From: Marivivens sp. LCG002
GTDB taxonomy: Bacteria > Pseudomonadota > Alphaproteobacteria > Rhodobacterales > Rhodobacteraceae
DNA length: 64,000 nucleotides
Assembly (NCBI RefSeq): GCF_030264275.1
Contig: NZ_CP127165.1
Coordinates: 291,001-355,000, forward strand
Reading direction: 5' to 3'
Shown here: positions 51,058 through 59,403 of the stretch, in pieces
Position numbering within the stretch: position 1 is the stretch's first letter
Layout of the letters: each line of letters begins with the position of its first letter
The notes under the pieces: model-generated
The model's database searches: none
The model's input: the letters and a program-made list of their open reading frames with translations, nothing else
Told to the model about the DNA's origin: nothing
Made by a program: the position numbers and the translations under genes

Positions 51058-52343
51058 TCGTTGGATTTATTTCCATGGCTGTTGCCATTCTTCTCGCCTT
51101 CTTGCGGGTGCCGCTGGCCTTTGCCCTTTTGGGCACATCGATTGTCGGGCTCGGTATCGCCACCAACTGGAATATCGCATTCCGCCTTCTGCCGATGACG
51201 ATTTCCGAGGCGGTCATGTCCTATGACCTGGCCGTGGTGCCGATGTTCATCCTCATGGGCAATGTCATCTCTCGCACTGGAATCGCGCATGACCTCTTTC
51301 GCGCCGCCTATGCCTTTGTCGGGAGTGTGCGCGGCGGGCTTGCTCTTTCGACGATGGTCGCCTGTTCGGGGTTTTCCGCGGTCTGCGGGTCAAGCTATGC
51401 GACCGCTGCAACCATGGCCAAGGTCGCCTATCCGTCGATGAAGAAATACGGGTATTCGGACGAATTGGGTGCGGGCACCATTGCGGCAGGCGGCACGCTG
51501 GGCATTCTTATCCCGCCGTCGATCATCATGGTGATCTTCGGGATCCTGACCCAGACCAACATCGGCCATCTCTTTGTGGCTGGGGTCATCCCCGGTCTTC
51601 TGGGGCTTTTGATGTATATGGGGGCTATTCGCCTTGTCGCCGCCCTCAACCCCGATCATGCGCCAAAGGGCGAAAAGGTCAGCTGGAGCGAAAAGTTCAA
51701 ATCACTCGCAGGTGTCTGGCCGTTCCTCCTTTTGTTCGGCCTCATCATCGGCGGCCTATACGGTAAATGGTTCACACCGACCGAAGCTGCGGGCATGGGC
51801 GCCGGCCTCTCGATCCTTATTGCGACGTTCCATGGAAGACTGAACCTCAAGACGCTGCGTGAGGTGATCATCGAAACGGCTTATACCTCGGTTTCGCTCT
51901 ATACGGTGCTCTTCGGCGCTTTGATGCTCTCCAAGCTGCTTACCATGTCGGGGCTTGCCTCGGGCATTCTCGGGCTCGTGGAAAGCACAGGGCTTGAAGG
52001 CACCGCGCTGATCTTTGCGATCCTCTTGGTCTTTCTGGTGCTCGGCTGTGTCATGGACAGCATGGCGATCATCCTGATCTTTGTTCCGCTTTTTGCGCCG
52101 ATCGTGGTCGCAAACGGCTTCGATCTTGTTTGGTTCGGCATTGTCGTGATCGTCGCAACGGAAATTGCGCTTATCACGCCGCCTGTCGGGATGAATGTTT
52201 TCGTGCTCAAGGCGGTTCTGCCCGATGTGCCCGTCACCAAGATCTTCAAAGGTCTCGTGCCCTTTATTGCGGTGGACTTGGTGCGCCTTGCCGTGCTTGT
52301 GTTGTTCCCTGGAATAACTCTCTGGCTCGGCTCGACTCTCTGA
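51054..52343 (+). CDS. TRAP transporter large permease subunit (DctM family)
   Basis: Permease of 429 residues with about twelve helices; it couples sodium or proton flow to uptake of the ligand delivered by DctP. Family motifs include LAVVPMFILMGNVISRTGIAHDL, AGGTLGILIPPSIIMVIFG and TPPVGMNVFVLKAV. The start at 51054 overlaps the dctQ stop (ATGA). The final stop shares one base with the next start, so the TRIC-type gene is part of the transcript. Confidence 0.92.
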   Translation: MIVGFISMAVAILLAFLRVPLAFALLGTSIVGLGIATNWNIAFRLLPMTISEAVMSYDLAVVPMFILMGNVISRTGIAHDLFRAAYAFVGSVRGGLALSTMVACSGFSAVCGSSYATAATMAKVAYPSMKKYGYSDELGAGTIAAGGTLGILIPPSIIMVIFGILTQTNIGHLFVAGVIPGLLGLLMYMGAIRLVAALNPDHAPKGEKVSWSEKFKSLAGVWPFLLLFGLIIGGLYGKWFTPTEAAGMGAGLSILIATFHGRLNLKTLREVIIETAYTSVSLYTVLFGALMLSKLLTMSGLASGILGLVESTGLEGTALIFAILLVFLVLGCVMDSMAIILIFVPLFAPIVVANGFDLVWFGIVVIVATEIALITPPVGMNVFVLKAVLPDVPVTKIFKGLVPFIAVDLVRLAVLVLFPGITLWLGSTL

Positions 52344-52951
52344 TGCTCTACACCCTCGATCTTTTTGCGACTGTGGTCTTCGCAATCACAGGCGCTCTGG
52401 CGGCCTCGCGTAAAGAGATGGATATCTTGGGGTTTCTCTGGCTCGGTGCCGCCGCGGGTGTCGGTGGCGGCACGCTGCGTGATCTCATCCTTGATCAGCC
52501 CGTCTTTTGGACCGTCTCGCCAGCGGCTTTGATTGCCAGCCTTGTCGCGGCTGCGCTGATGCATTTTATCGCCCCGATTTTCCAGTCGCGTATCAAAGTC
52601 ATTATTTGGCTCGATGCCTTTGGCATGGCCTTTGCGGCGATTGCAGGCACAGTCAAATGCATCGGGCTCGAAACATCGGGATTGGTGGCCGTCGTGCTTG
52701 GCGTCTTTACGGCTTCGGCAGGGGGGATCACGCGCGATCTTTTGGCCCAAGAGCCGAGCATCATTCTCAAACGCGATATCTATGTCACCGCCGCAGCAAC
52801 TGGAGCGACGACGGTCGTCTTGCTCCATGCCTTCGGCCTGTCGCTTGAAATAAGCTCTGCAATCGGTTTTGCCGTTGCGATTGTCTTGCGCGGTGCCGCG
52901 ATTGCTTTCGGCTGGACATTGCCCGTCTTCAAGAGCCGTCCCGCACGCTGA
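52343..52951 (+). CDS. Trimeric intracellular cation (TRIC) channel family protein (UPF0126/YadS)
   Basis: Membrane protein of 202 residues with two homologous three-helix halves. Each half holds the glycine-rich TRIC motif: GAAAGVGGGTLRDLILDQPVFW at about residues 35-56 (first half) and ASAGGITRDLLAQEPS at about 124-139 (second half). Prokaryotic TRICs conduct monovalent cations; relatives have also been linked to glycine uptake. It is coupled to the TRAP operon by a one-base overlap (TGATG), so it may supply counter-ions or take up a hydrolysis product. Confidence 0.85.
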   Translation: MLYTLDLFATVVFAITGALAASRKEMDILGFLWLGAAAGVGGGTLRDLILDQPVFWTVSPAALIASLVAAALMHFIAPIFQSRIKVIIWLDAFGMAFAAIAGTVKCIGLETSGLVAVVLGVFTASAGGITRDLLAQEPSIILKRDIYVTAAATGATTVVLLHAFGLSLEISSAIGFAVAIVLRGAAIAFGWTLPVFKSRPAR

Positions 52952-52976
52952 AGCCTCCCCACATGCAAATAGAAAC

Positions 52977-52996
52977 GTCGTCGCTTTTGCGGCGGC
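52977..52996 (+). terminator. Possible terminator after the TRAP/TRIC operon
   Basis: GTCGTCGC/GCGGCGGC form eight pairs (two G-U) around TTTT, and TTGTTTTTG follows a few bases later. It lies between the TRIC gene and the convergent tRNA-Gln. Confidence 0.45.
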
Positions 52997-53021
52997 ATGA
53001 CTTGTTTTTGCGGGAGAGAGC

Positions 53022-53096
53022 TGGCTGGGGCGGTAGGATTCGAACCTACGGTGCGCGGTACCAAAAACCGGTGCCTTACCACTTGGCTACGCCCCA
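53022..53096 (-). tRNA. tRNA-Gln (anticodon TTG)
   Basis: On the minus strand the acceptor stem TGGGGCG pairs with CGCCCCA, followed by G and encoded CCA (53024-53022). The D arm contains CCAAGTGGTAAGG, the anticodon arm CCGGTTTTTGGTACCGG-like with TTG, and the T arm GGTTCGAATCC. This is the standard bacterial tRNA-Gln. Confidence 0.94.
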
Positions 53097-53247
53097 TCAG
53101 CGGGGTGCTGAATACGATGAACGGGGTGTATGATCAAGAGCCGAATGCGAAAAAAGTCGGCAATTCGTTGTTTTTTTCTGCGTCGATCCTGAGCCGCAAA
53201 AAGTAATATATTCCAAAGGGCTAGGAGAGGCATCCCACGCTAGAAAC

Positions 53248-53267
53248 AAGGGGCCCGAAGGCCCCTT
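53248..53267 (-). terminator. Rho-independent terminator after the capsule export genes
   Basis: Perfect eight-bp stem AAGGGGCC/GGCCCCTT; on the minus strand the loop is TTCG and GTTT follows. It is directly after the stop of the kpsE-like gene. The remaining bases up to the tRNA hold nothing recognisable. Confidence 0.78.
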
Positions 53268-53272
53268 ATTCC

Positions 53273-54949
53273 CTATGAGGAGACTTGTTCCTTCAGAATC
53301 GCCACTGTGAGCGAGACCATCAGGTAGAGCCCTGCGAAAAGCAGGAAGGCGACAAGCGTATTCTCGAAGGCTCTGGGATAGGTGGCTTCGTCCGGCGCAA
53401 TCGGCTCCACGCCGATGCTGAGATAGCGGACCTGACGGTTCGCCTCCAGACGCGCGGTTTCCATCATGGTGAGCGCCTGTTGAACGATTGCGATCTGGAA
53501 CTGGTAATTCTCTTCAGCCTCGCGCAGGCGGGCATTGGTTTCAGCCAGCGAAGACACCTCGCCCGTCGTGGTGGTCATCTGGTTGCGCAGGGTCGCGACC
53601 TGTTCCTCGAGGAGGCTGATTTGCTGGCGCACACCGTCCACGCGGGCCTGGTTCGGTCGTGCGTTGGACAAAAGGCTCTGAAGCTCGATGTTGAGCTTGT
53701 CGAGCTGGGTTTCGAGCGTGGTGATACGCGACATGAGCGCAGCGCTTTCACCGGTTGGGTCGATCGTGGCCGCTTCGATTTGCACGTCACGGAGTTTTTG
53801 AAGCGCTTCCTGACGACGCTGTTCGGCAACCTCATAGCTTGATTGAGCGCCGCGCATCTGATCCTCGCGCAGACGTGCGGTCAGCTGGTCGACTTGCTCT
53901 TCTGCATAGCGGACCAACGCCTCCGAGAATTCCTGAGAGGTTTCGGGATCGGCGGCAATGACCTCCATCCGCACAATTCCTTCGGTCGGGTCATACCCGA
54001 TTTTCACGTGCTTCTGGTAAAGCTTGAATGCCTCTTCGTTTGTCGCCTCGGGATCAAGCCGCTGGATCGGATCGATCGACTCTTGGGAAAAATGGGCCTT
54101 GAAGGCGTGATCTTCGTCAAGCCGCACCATGGCCGCGCGCGAGGCGAGATAGGATTGCACCGTGGTGCTGTCCTGTTGGGTCGCCATGGATGTGCCCTGA
54201 AACAGCCCCGCAAGCCCGCTTGCCGAAGGAGAGGCGGATTGGGCCTGCTGGATCACGAACTCGGTCTTGGTGGCATACATCGGCGTTGCGATGAAGAAAA
54301 GGTAATAGGCGGCCAGCACGGTCGGGAACAGAACAAACATAGCAAGCCGCGTGAGCATCATTGCGATGTTCTTACGGCGACGCTTGAGCATCTCTGCCTG
54401 AATGCGGCCGATTTCGCTGGCGCGGCGCTCGGGTGTATATCCCTGAGGCGGAGCCGCTTGGGTCAACGCTTTGGACTGAACGGGCACGGTCTGCGGCAGC
54501 TGGACCTTGTTCGGTTGCGGCGTGATCGGACTTTGTGCCGGGCCGCTTGGCGGCGGCGTCTTGCCTCCTCCCGGCGCGACGAGCTCTAGAATGGAAGACC
54601 GCTCGAAGGGGTCGATCCCGCGTGCGCGCAATTGGCTGACCGCATCAAAATCGGAAGTGACGGCGAGCCCGTATTTCTGGGCCACGCGCCGCGCCATGCG
54701 CAACTGGCGACCTGTGAGCCCCTCTTGCTTGATTTTGTTGAGATCGGTTTCGGCGCTTTCCTCGGCTGCGCTCGACACCTGACCCATCATCATCGAAGCA
54801 GGCGAGGGCTGCTCCGGCGGGCGCTGCGGGGCGGGTTGCGGTGCGGGCGAGGCGGCCTGTTCTTGCGGCGCGGCCATGGACGGCGCACTTGCCGATGTCG
54901 GCGAGCTGCGGCGAATACGGAATTTGTTAGCCTTGGGTTTCATAGTCAT
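53273..54949 (-). CDS. kpsE: Capsule polysaccharide export inner-membrane protein (KpsE/BexC/CtrB family)
   Basis: Polysaccharide co-polymerase-like protein of about 558 residues. A Pro/Ala/Gln-rich cytoplasmic N-terminus (to about residue 205) contains a short helical module (LTGRQLRMARRVAQKYGL). A helix near 215-235 leads into the periplasmic Wzz-like domain and a long coiled coil (QLDKLNIELQSLLSN, LLEEQVATLRNQM). A second helix lies at the C-terminus. It spans the periplasm between the ABC exporter and the outer-membrane channel. ATGs at 54949 and 54943 are possible starts. It overlaps the kpsT gene by 23 bases. Confidence 0.85.
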   Translation of the reverse strand: MTMKPKANKFRIRRSSPTSASAPSMAAPQEQAASPAPQPAPQRPPEQPSPASMMMGQVSSAAEESAETDLNKIKQEGLTGRQLRMARRVAQKYGLAVTSDFDAVSQLRARGIDPFERSSILELVAPGGGKTPPPSGPAQSPITPQPNKVQLPQTVPVQSKALTQAAPPQGYTPERRASEIGRIQAEMLKRRRKNIAMMLTRLAMFVLFPTVLAAYYLFFIATPMYATKTEFVIQQAQSASPSASGLAGLFQGTSMATQQDSTTVQSYLASRAAMVRLDEDHAFKAHFSQESIDPIQRLDPEATNEEAFKLYQKHVKIGYDPTEGIVRMEVIAADPETSQEFSEALVRYAEEQVDQLTARLREDQMRGAQSSYEVAEQRRQEALQKLRDVQIEAATIDPTGESAALMSRITTLETQLDKLNIELQSLLSNARPNQARVDGVRQQISLLEEQVATLRNQMTTTTGEVSSLAETNARLREAEENYQFQIAIVQQALTMMETARLEANRQVRYLSIGVEPIAPDEATYPRAFENTLVAFLLFAGLYLMVSLTVAILKEQVSS

Positions 54950-55586
54950 AGAGCTGCTTTGCCTCTTCCAAGGTATCAAACATGTGGAGCTGTCCGTGCA
55001 TCAGAACCGCCGCAGAACGGGCGAATTTTTCGAGCACATCGGCTTGGTGGGACACAATGATCACGGTTGTATTTTCAAGGCGCTCTCGGAGAATCCCACT
55101 GGCCTTGGCATTGAATTCGGCGTCCATCGTGCTCGGCATGCCCTCGTCGATGAGATACATGTCGAAGTCGAGCGCGAGGAGAAGCGCAAAGGTCAAACGC
55201 GAGCGCATACCCGCGGAATACGTTCCGACAGGCATGTCGAAATATTCGTCGATCCCGCAAAGCCAGCGGCAAAAGGCTTCGACATAGTCGGGATCAAGAC
55301 TGTAGAGCCGCGCGATATAGCGCACGTTTTCGGTCGCGGTGTGCTTGTTGACCACGCCGCCCATGAACCCGAGCGGAAACGAAATACGGCACCCACGGAA
55401 AATGCGTCCCTCATCGGGTTTTTCCAGTCCCGCCATCATATTGATGAGCGTCGTTTTTCCGGTTCCGTTCGGAGCTAGGATTCCCAGAGAATTCCCGAGT
55501 TCCACACGAAAAGAGGCGCGATCCAAGATGACCTTGCGCTGCTTTCCCGTCCAGAAAGATTTGCTCACATTCTCGAACTCGAGCAT
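54927..55586 (-). CDS. kpsT: Capsule polysaccharide ABC exporter ATP-binding protein
   Basis: ABC ATPase of 219 residues, length and motifs as in KpsT/BexA. Walker A is GILAPNGTGKTT (about residues 35-46), the signature is TYSAGMRSRLTFAL, Walker B is MYLIDEGMPSTMD, and the switch His lies in IIVSHQ. It energises export of a group 2-type capsule with a KpsM permease, but no kpsM lies on either side. kpsE follows with an overlap. A 19-bp inverted repeat lies 59-77 bases upstream. Confidence 0.88.
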   Translation of the reverse strand: MLEFENVSKSFWTGKQRKVILDRASFRVELGNSLGILAPNGTGKTTLINMMAGLEKPDEGRIFRGCRISFPLGFMGGVVNKHTATENVRYIARLYSLDPDYVEAFCRWLCGIDEYFDMPVGTYSAGMRSRLTFALLLALDFDMYLIDEGMPSTMDAEFNAKASGILRERLENTTVIIVSHQADVLEKFARSAAVLMHGQLHMFDTLEEAKQLYDYETQG

Positions 55587-55644
55587 CCCTAATGCTGCTC
55601 CTGTGGGATCACTTCAGTCTTGGTGCTGATCTTCGCCAGCTTTG

Positions 55645-55663
55645 TGTTCATTATGAATGAACA
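55645..55663. promoter_or_regulatory. 19-bp inverted repeat upstream of kpsT
   Basis: TGTTCATT-ATG-AATGAACA is a perfect eight-bp inverted repeat with a 3-nt centre in an AT-rich stretch upstream of kpsT and downstream of the nhaA terminator. Its size and position suit a dimeric repressor or activator of the capsule export genes. Confidence 0.55.
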
Positions 55664-55692
55664 TACGGCAATTTTATACCGAAATTATAAAA

Positions 55693-55722
55693 GGCTCTCC
55701 CGACTGTTACGTCGGAAGAGCC
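55693..55722 (-). terminator. Rho-independent terminator after nhaA
   Basis: GGCTCT-C-CCGAC pairs with GTCGG-A-AGAGCC (11 pairs, one mismatch, 6-nt loop), and TTTTATAATTT follows on the minus strand, just after the nhaA stop. Confidence 0.82.
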
Positions 55723-55729
55723 GATAATA

Positions 55730-56977
55730 TTAGTCTTCGACCTTTTTCACGCCGGTCACACGGCCCGCGATGATCGACACGATCGCCGCGCCGAAGCTGA
55801 ACAAGGCGCCCATCTTGGCTGCGTCTTGCACCGCGCCCGCAGGGAACGCGACCGAGGCTACGAAGAGAGCAACGGTAAAGCCGATCGCAGCAACACAGCC
55901 GATAACAAAGAGGTCGATGGTGCGCATGCCTGCGGGCAGTCCAAGCTTGAGCACATGAGCCGCGAGCGCCCCAAAGAGCATGATGCCCAAGGGCTTACCG
56001 ATCAAGAGACCCGCAAGGACCAGCCAGGTCGGCTCGGAAATGGCCGAAAATGCGACGCCTGCATTCAGCAAACCGAAGAAGAACAGAACGATCTCGACGG
56101 GATGCTTGAGAGAATGCTCGATATGGTTGAGCAGATCCGTGAGATAGACTTCGGCTTCGGAGAAGATCCCGAAGGCACGGTCTGCGTGCGGGATCGTCGG
56201 GACGATCGGCAAAAGACCGAGGGCAGGGTGGATGCCCGACTCCTGAAACGCATACCAGCTCACGCATGCCGCGATAAGATAGGGCCAGAACGAGAGCTTA
56301 TTGCGCACCCAAGTGGAATTCGGGCGAAGTTGGTTGCCGCGGTCCAGATAGCGCGGAAGCCAGTTGGCCAGAATAAACACCGCAACCGCGGCTGCGAGCG
56401 AAACCAGAAGCCATTCGGGGGCAAGCTCGCCCGAGGGGTAGAAGATCGCAAGGATGATAAGGCCGCCTGCGTCATCCGCGATGGCAAGCAGAAGAAGGAA
56501 GCGCACCGCAGGGTGACCTGCACCGAACACAAGACGACCGACGAGGTAAGAGAATGCGATGTCGGTCGCGGTCGGGATCGCCCAGCCACGCGCGACAGCG
56601 TCATAAATGTCAGAGCCGAGGAACGCCGCAAGCCCGAGGTAAACCGCAATCGGACCAAGCATGCCGCCGACTGTTGCAACAAGCGGCGTGGCCGCCTTTT
56701 TGCCGCGCAGAGAGCCGTTTTCAAGAATGATGGCTTCCCAGACTTCCTTGGCCGCGATGGCAAAGAAGAACGCCATTAGGACATCGTTGACCAGATAATG
56801 CAGGGTCAGCGTGCGGTGCCCATCATGAAGATGGCCGATGAAGAAATCGTCGACGATGACGAATTCGACGAAATGTTCATAGCTTGCGTGGTCGACGTTC
56901 GCCCAAATAAGAGCGATAATCGCGCCGATCACGAGCAAGAGTGAATAGTTCGTCAGAAAGTTCCAGACGCGGTACAT
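55730..56977 (-). CDS. nhaA: Na+/H+ antiporter NhaA
   Basis: Inner-membrane antiporter of 415 residues with about twelve helices, exporting Na+ in exchange for protons and controlling internal pH and sodium. The unwound-helix motif PTATDIAFS and the ion-binding pair in AIADDAGG are intact. This fits a marine habitat. The gene is monocistronic, with GGGGAG upstream of its start and a terminator after it. Repeats of AACCGTT on the coding strand lie in its promoter region. Confidence 0.94.
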   Translation of the reverse strand: MYRVWNFLTNYSLLLVIGAIIALIWANVDHASYEHFVEFVIVDDFFIGHLHDGHRTLTLHYLVNDVLMAFFFAIAAKEVWEAIILENGSLRGKKAATPLVATVGGMLGPIAVYLGLAAFLGSDIYDAVARGWAIPTATDIAFSYLVGRLVFGAGHPAVRFLLLLAIADDAGGLIILAIFYPSGELAPEWLLVSLAAAVAVFILANWLPRYLDRGNQLRPNSTWVRNKLSFWPYLIAACVSWYAFQESGIHPALGLLPIVPTIPHADRAFGIFSEAEVYLTDLLNHIEHSLKHPVEIVLFFFGLLNAGVAFSAISEPTWLVLAGLLIGKPLGIMLFGALAAHVLKLGLPAGMRTIDLFVIGCVAAIGFTVALFVASVAFPAGAVQDAAKMGALFSFGAAIVSIIAGRVTGVKKVED

Positions 56978-57008
56978 ACTTACTCCCCAAAATATTTGCT
57001 TGGTTGCG

Positions 57009-57040
57009 GTTACCGTAACTGAACGGTTCCTACAACGGTT
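57009..57040. repeat. AACGGTT repeats and inverted repeat between nhaA and the glycosylase gene
   Basis: AACGGTT occurs at 57022-57028 and 57034-57040 (12-base period), next to a perfect inverted repeat GTTAC-C-GTAAC at 57009-57019. These lie 30-65 bases upstream of nhaA and could bind its regulator; no regulator gene is adjacent. Confidence 0.35.
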
Positions 57041-57114
57041 TGGAGAGTCCCGATACCGCCTTTGCGCCTTGGCATCTCCATTTGCGCTCTGAAAAACACA
57101 GGAATGGGCCTAAA

Positions 57115-57705
57115 ATGCAAGACCTCGTTCGGCAAATCGAAGACTGCCGCCTGTGCCGCGACCGATTTGCGGGCACGGCAACCGCGCATGTTCCGCGGCC
57201 TGTGGTCTGGGCCTCGAAGACGGCAAGGGTGCTCATTGCAGGTCAGGCACCTGGTGCACGCGTGCATCAATCGGGCCGCCCCTTTACCGATCCTTCGGGG
57301 GACAGACTTCGGGACTGGCTCGGGATCGACGAGGAGGCGTTCTATGATCGAACGAAAATCGCGATTGTTCCCATGGCGTTTTGCTTTCCCGGATATGACG
57401 CAAAAGGCGCTGATCTTCCTCCGCCCGCGATTTGCCGCCGTACGTGGCATCCGCGCCTTATGCCCGAACTGGACAAGGTCGAGCTGAAAATCCTCGTCGG
57501 TGGCTATGCGCAAAAGTGGCATCTGGGAGTGCGAACGAACCTTACCGATACGGTTTCCGCGTGGCGCGACTTTATGCCGAACGCCTTTCCCTTGCCCCAT
57601 CCGTCTTGGCGCAATACGGGTTGGCTCAAGAAGAATCCGTGGTTCGAGGCTGATTTGCTGCCAGAGTTGCGCCGAAGGTTAAGGGAAGTCCTTGATGCAA
57701 ACTGA
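57115..57705 (+). CDS. Uracil-DNA glycosylase superfamily protein with Fe-S cysteines
   Basis: DNA repair glycosylase-like protein of 196 residues. Four cysteines, C11, C14, C90 and C107, follow the family 4/5 iron-sulphur pattern C-x2-C-xn-C-x16-C. Motif A is GQAPGARVHQSGRPF (residues 43-57) and the late motif HPSWRNTGW corresponds to the HPS loop. The altered motif A (AR instead of the usual E) leaves its substrate preference open. The start at 57115 is chosen because the C-x2-C motif follows it directly and AGGA lies upstream. It overlaps the next gene by 11 bases. Confidence 0.85.
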   Translation: MQDLVRQIEDCRLCRDRFAGTATAHVPRPVVWASKTARVLIAGQAPGARVHQSGRPFTDPSGDRLRDWLGIDEEAFYDRTKIAIVPMAFCFPGYDAKGADLPPPAICRRTWHPRLMPELDKVELKILVGGYAQKWHLGVRTNLTDTVSAWRDFMPNAFPLPHPSWRNTGWLKKNPWFEADLLPELRRRLREVLDAN

Positions 57706-58477
57706 ACTTGATAGTGCCCTGCACCAAATGAATGCCGCGCCCGAAAGCGACGTGGCCCGATTGAAGTTTTACGAGCGTCTGGCCGATACAGAGCTGTTCA
57801 TCCTTTTGGAAGAGGAACCCGAAGGTGACAACATCAAGCCCGAAACGGTGGATTATGCCGACCTCACCTTTCTCTTGGTTTTCGACCGCGAAGAGCGTCT
57901 GGCCGATTTCGCCAAACGCAGCGCGCCCTATGTGAGTCTCTCGGGGCGGGGAATCGCCCAGATGGTCGCAGGACAAGGTGTCGGCCTTGCGCTCAACATC
58001 GGAGTGGAGGGGGGAGAAACTCTGGTGGACCCGACCGCAATGGATTGGCTCTTGGGCACATTGGCAGAGCGCCCCGATTTCGCAGAAGCGCGTCCTGTAG
58101 AGCTTTTCGCGCCAAAGGGTCTCCCCGAGGCGGTGGTCGTCGGAATTGACCGCAAGCTTGCCGCCTCTACGGGCCTCGCCAAGGCCGCGATTTTGGTCGG
58201 CGTCGTCTATGACAGTGGCGTGCGTGGATTCATGCTCGTAGTGCTCGATGCCCTTCCCGAAGCCCAACACGCGCTTGCAAATGCCATGAACGAAGCGCTG
58301 ACTTTTTCGGGCGTCGAAGCGGGATCGCTCGATGTCGTGTTCCTCGGAGCGGACGACGACTTTGCCCAAAGGGCCGCTCGCGTCGGTTTGCGGTTCGATA
58401 TGCCTGAGCCCGAAGTTCCCGCCACACCGGGGGCCAACCCCGGTATGGACCCGTCCAAGCCGCCGCGGATCCGTTAA
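57695..58477 (+). CDS. SseB family protein
   Basis: Protein of 260 residues with the SseB N-terminal domain (ADTELFILLEEEP, LTFLLVFDREERLADF, YVSLSGRGIAQM, GLALNIG) and a C-terminal SseB-like half (VVYDSGVRGFMLVVLDALP). In E. coli SseB raises serine sensitivity when overproduced, but its biochemical role is unknown. AAGGG precedes the ATG at 57695 by nine bases. It is coupled to the glycosylase gene and converges on ghrA, whose stop overlaps its own. Confidence 0.85.
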   Translation: MQTELDSALHQMNAAPESDVARLKFYERLADTELFILLEEEPEGDNIKPETVDYADLTFLLVFDREERLADFAKRSAPYVSLSGRGIAQMVAGQGVGLALNIGVEGGETLVDPTAMDWLLGTLAERPDFAEARPVELFAPKGLPEAVVVGIDRKLAASTGLAKAAILVGVVYDSGVRGFMLVVLDALPEAQHALANAMNEALTFSGVEAGSLDVVFLGADDDFAQRAARVGLRFDMPEPEVPATPGANPGMDPSKPPRIR

Positions 58478-59403
58478 TACCCGCGCGCGCGATCCACGAG
58501 ATTGAGAAGCGGAAGCCCTGCTTCGCCGCGCCTGATGTTTTCCGCAATCTGGGCGACCGCCGTTTCGGGCCGTGTCGCACTCGCGATATGTGGGGTCACG
58601 GTCACATTCGGATGTGCCCAATAGGGATGGTCCTGCGGGAGCGGTTCGATACGGAAAACGTCCAAGGTCGCATGTCCTACGCGGCCGCTCTCGAGCGCAG
58701 CAAGAAGAGCCGCATCGTCGATCAACCCACCGCGACCAGGATTGATGACCACTGCTCCTTTCGGCAGGAGCGCAAGCCTCTCCTTATCGAGGAGGTTTTC
58801 GGTTTGTGCCGTCAAAGGGAGCAAAAGGACAAGGATTTCCGCCGTTTCAAGAGCGAGCCGAAGTGCCTCGCTCCCCCAAAGACACCGAACGCCCGGGATC
58901 TCTTTGCGGCTTTGCGACCAGCCCGTCACCTCGAAGCCGAGCGCCGCAAGCGATCTTGCGCAAGCGCTTCCAAGTTCGCCAAGCCCGAGGATCGTTACCT
59001 TCCTTTCGCTTGCGAGCGGAGGCACGATATGGGTCCATGAGCGGCTTTGAGCGTTGATATGCCGATCTATCCCGAGATGATGGCGCAGAACATGCCCCGT
59101 CACCCATTCGACCATGCCTTGGGTCAAGCCCGTGTCCACAAGCCGCGCGAGCGGTTGTGTCAGAGTGGCGTTCGGGGCGATCGTCTCGACCCCTGCCCAG
59201 AGGCTCAGAACAGCCTTGCATCGCGTGAACTGCCTGAAGTCGGTCAACGCCTTGTTCGGAGCATAGACGATGTAATCGACATCCTCGGGCGCGTGATCTT
59301 GGCGTAGGTCGATTTTTTGCCCTAGCTTTGCGCAAGCCTTCGGCAAGAGTGGGGCATAGGCGTCCCAATAGGATCTGGGTGCGGACAGGAGGACGTTGAT
59401 CAT
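58474..59403 (-). CDS. ghrA: Glyoxylate/hydroxypyruvate reductase A
   Basis: D-2-hydroxyacid dehydrogenase of 309 residues. The NAD(P) motif is ILGLGELGSACARSLAALGF. GAVVINPGRGGLIDDAALL carries the catalytic Arg region, DVFRIEPLP the Glu, and VTVTPHIASAT the catalytic His. The length and the N-terminal YAPNKALTDF pattern fit GhrA. It reduces glyoxylate and hydroxypyruvate. Its start overlaps the rodA stop, so it is probably co-transcribed with the mre/mrd cell-shape genes although functionally unrelated. Confidence 0.87.
   Translation of the reverse strand: MINVLLSAPRSYWDAYAPLLPKACAKLGQKIDLRQDHAPEDVDYIVYAPNKALTDFRQFTRCKAVLSLWAGVETIAPNATLTQPLARLVDTGLTQGMVEWVTGHVLRHHLGIDRHINAQSRSWTHIVPPLASERKVTILGLGELGSACARSLAALGFEVTGWSQSRKEIPGVRCLWGSEALRLALETAEILVLLLPLTAQTENLLDKERLALLPKGAVVINPGRGGLIDDAALLAALESGRVGHATLDVFRIEPLPQDHPYWAHPNVTVTPHIASATRPETAVAQIAENIRRGEAGLPLLNLVDRARGY

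Noticed and set aside
53022..53096. tRNA-Gln as an integration site for the capsule genes
   Set aside because: No integrase or duplicated tRNA end is visible; the neighbouring genes look native.
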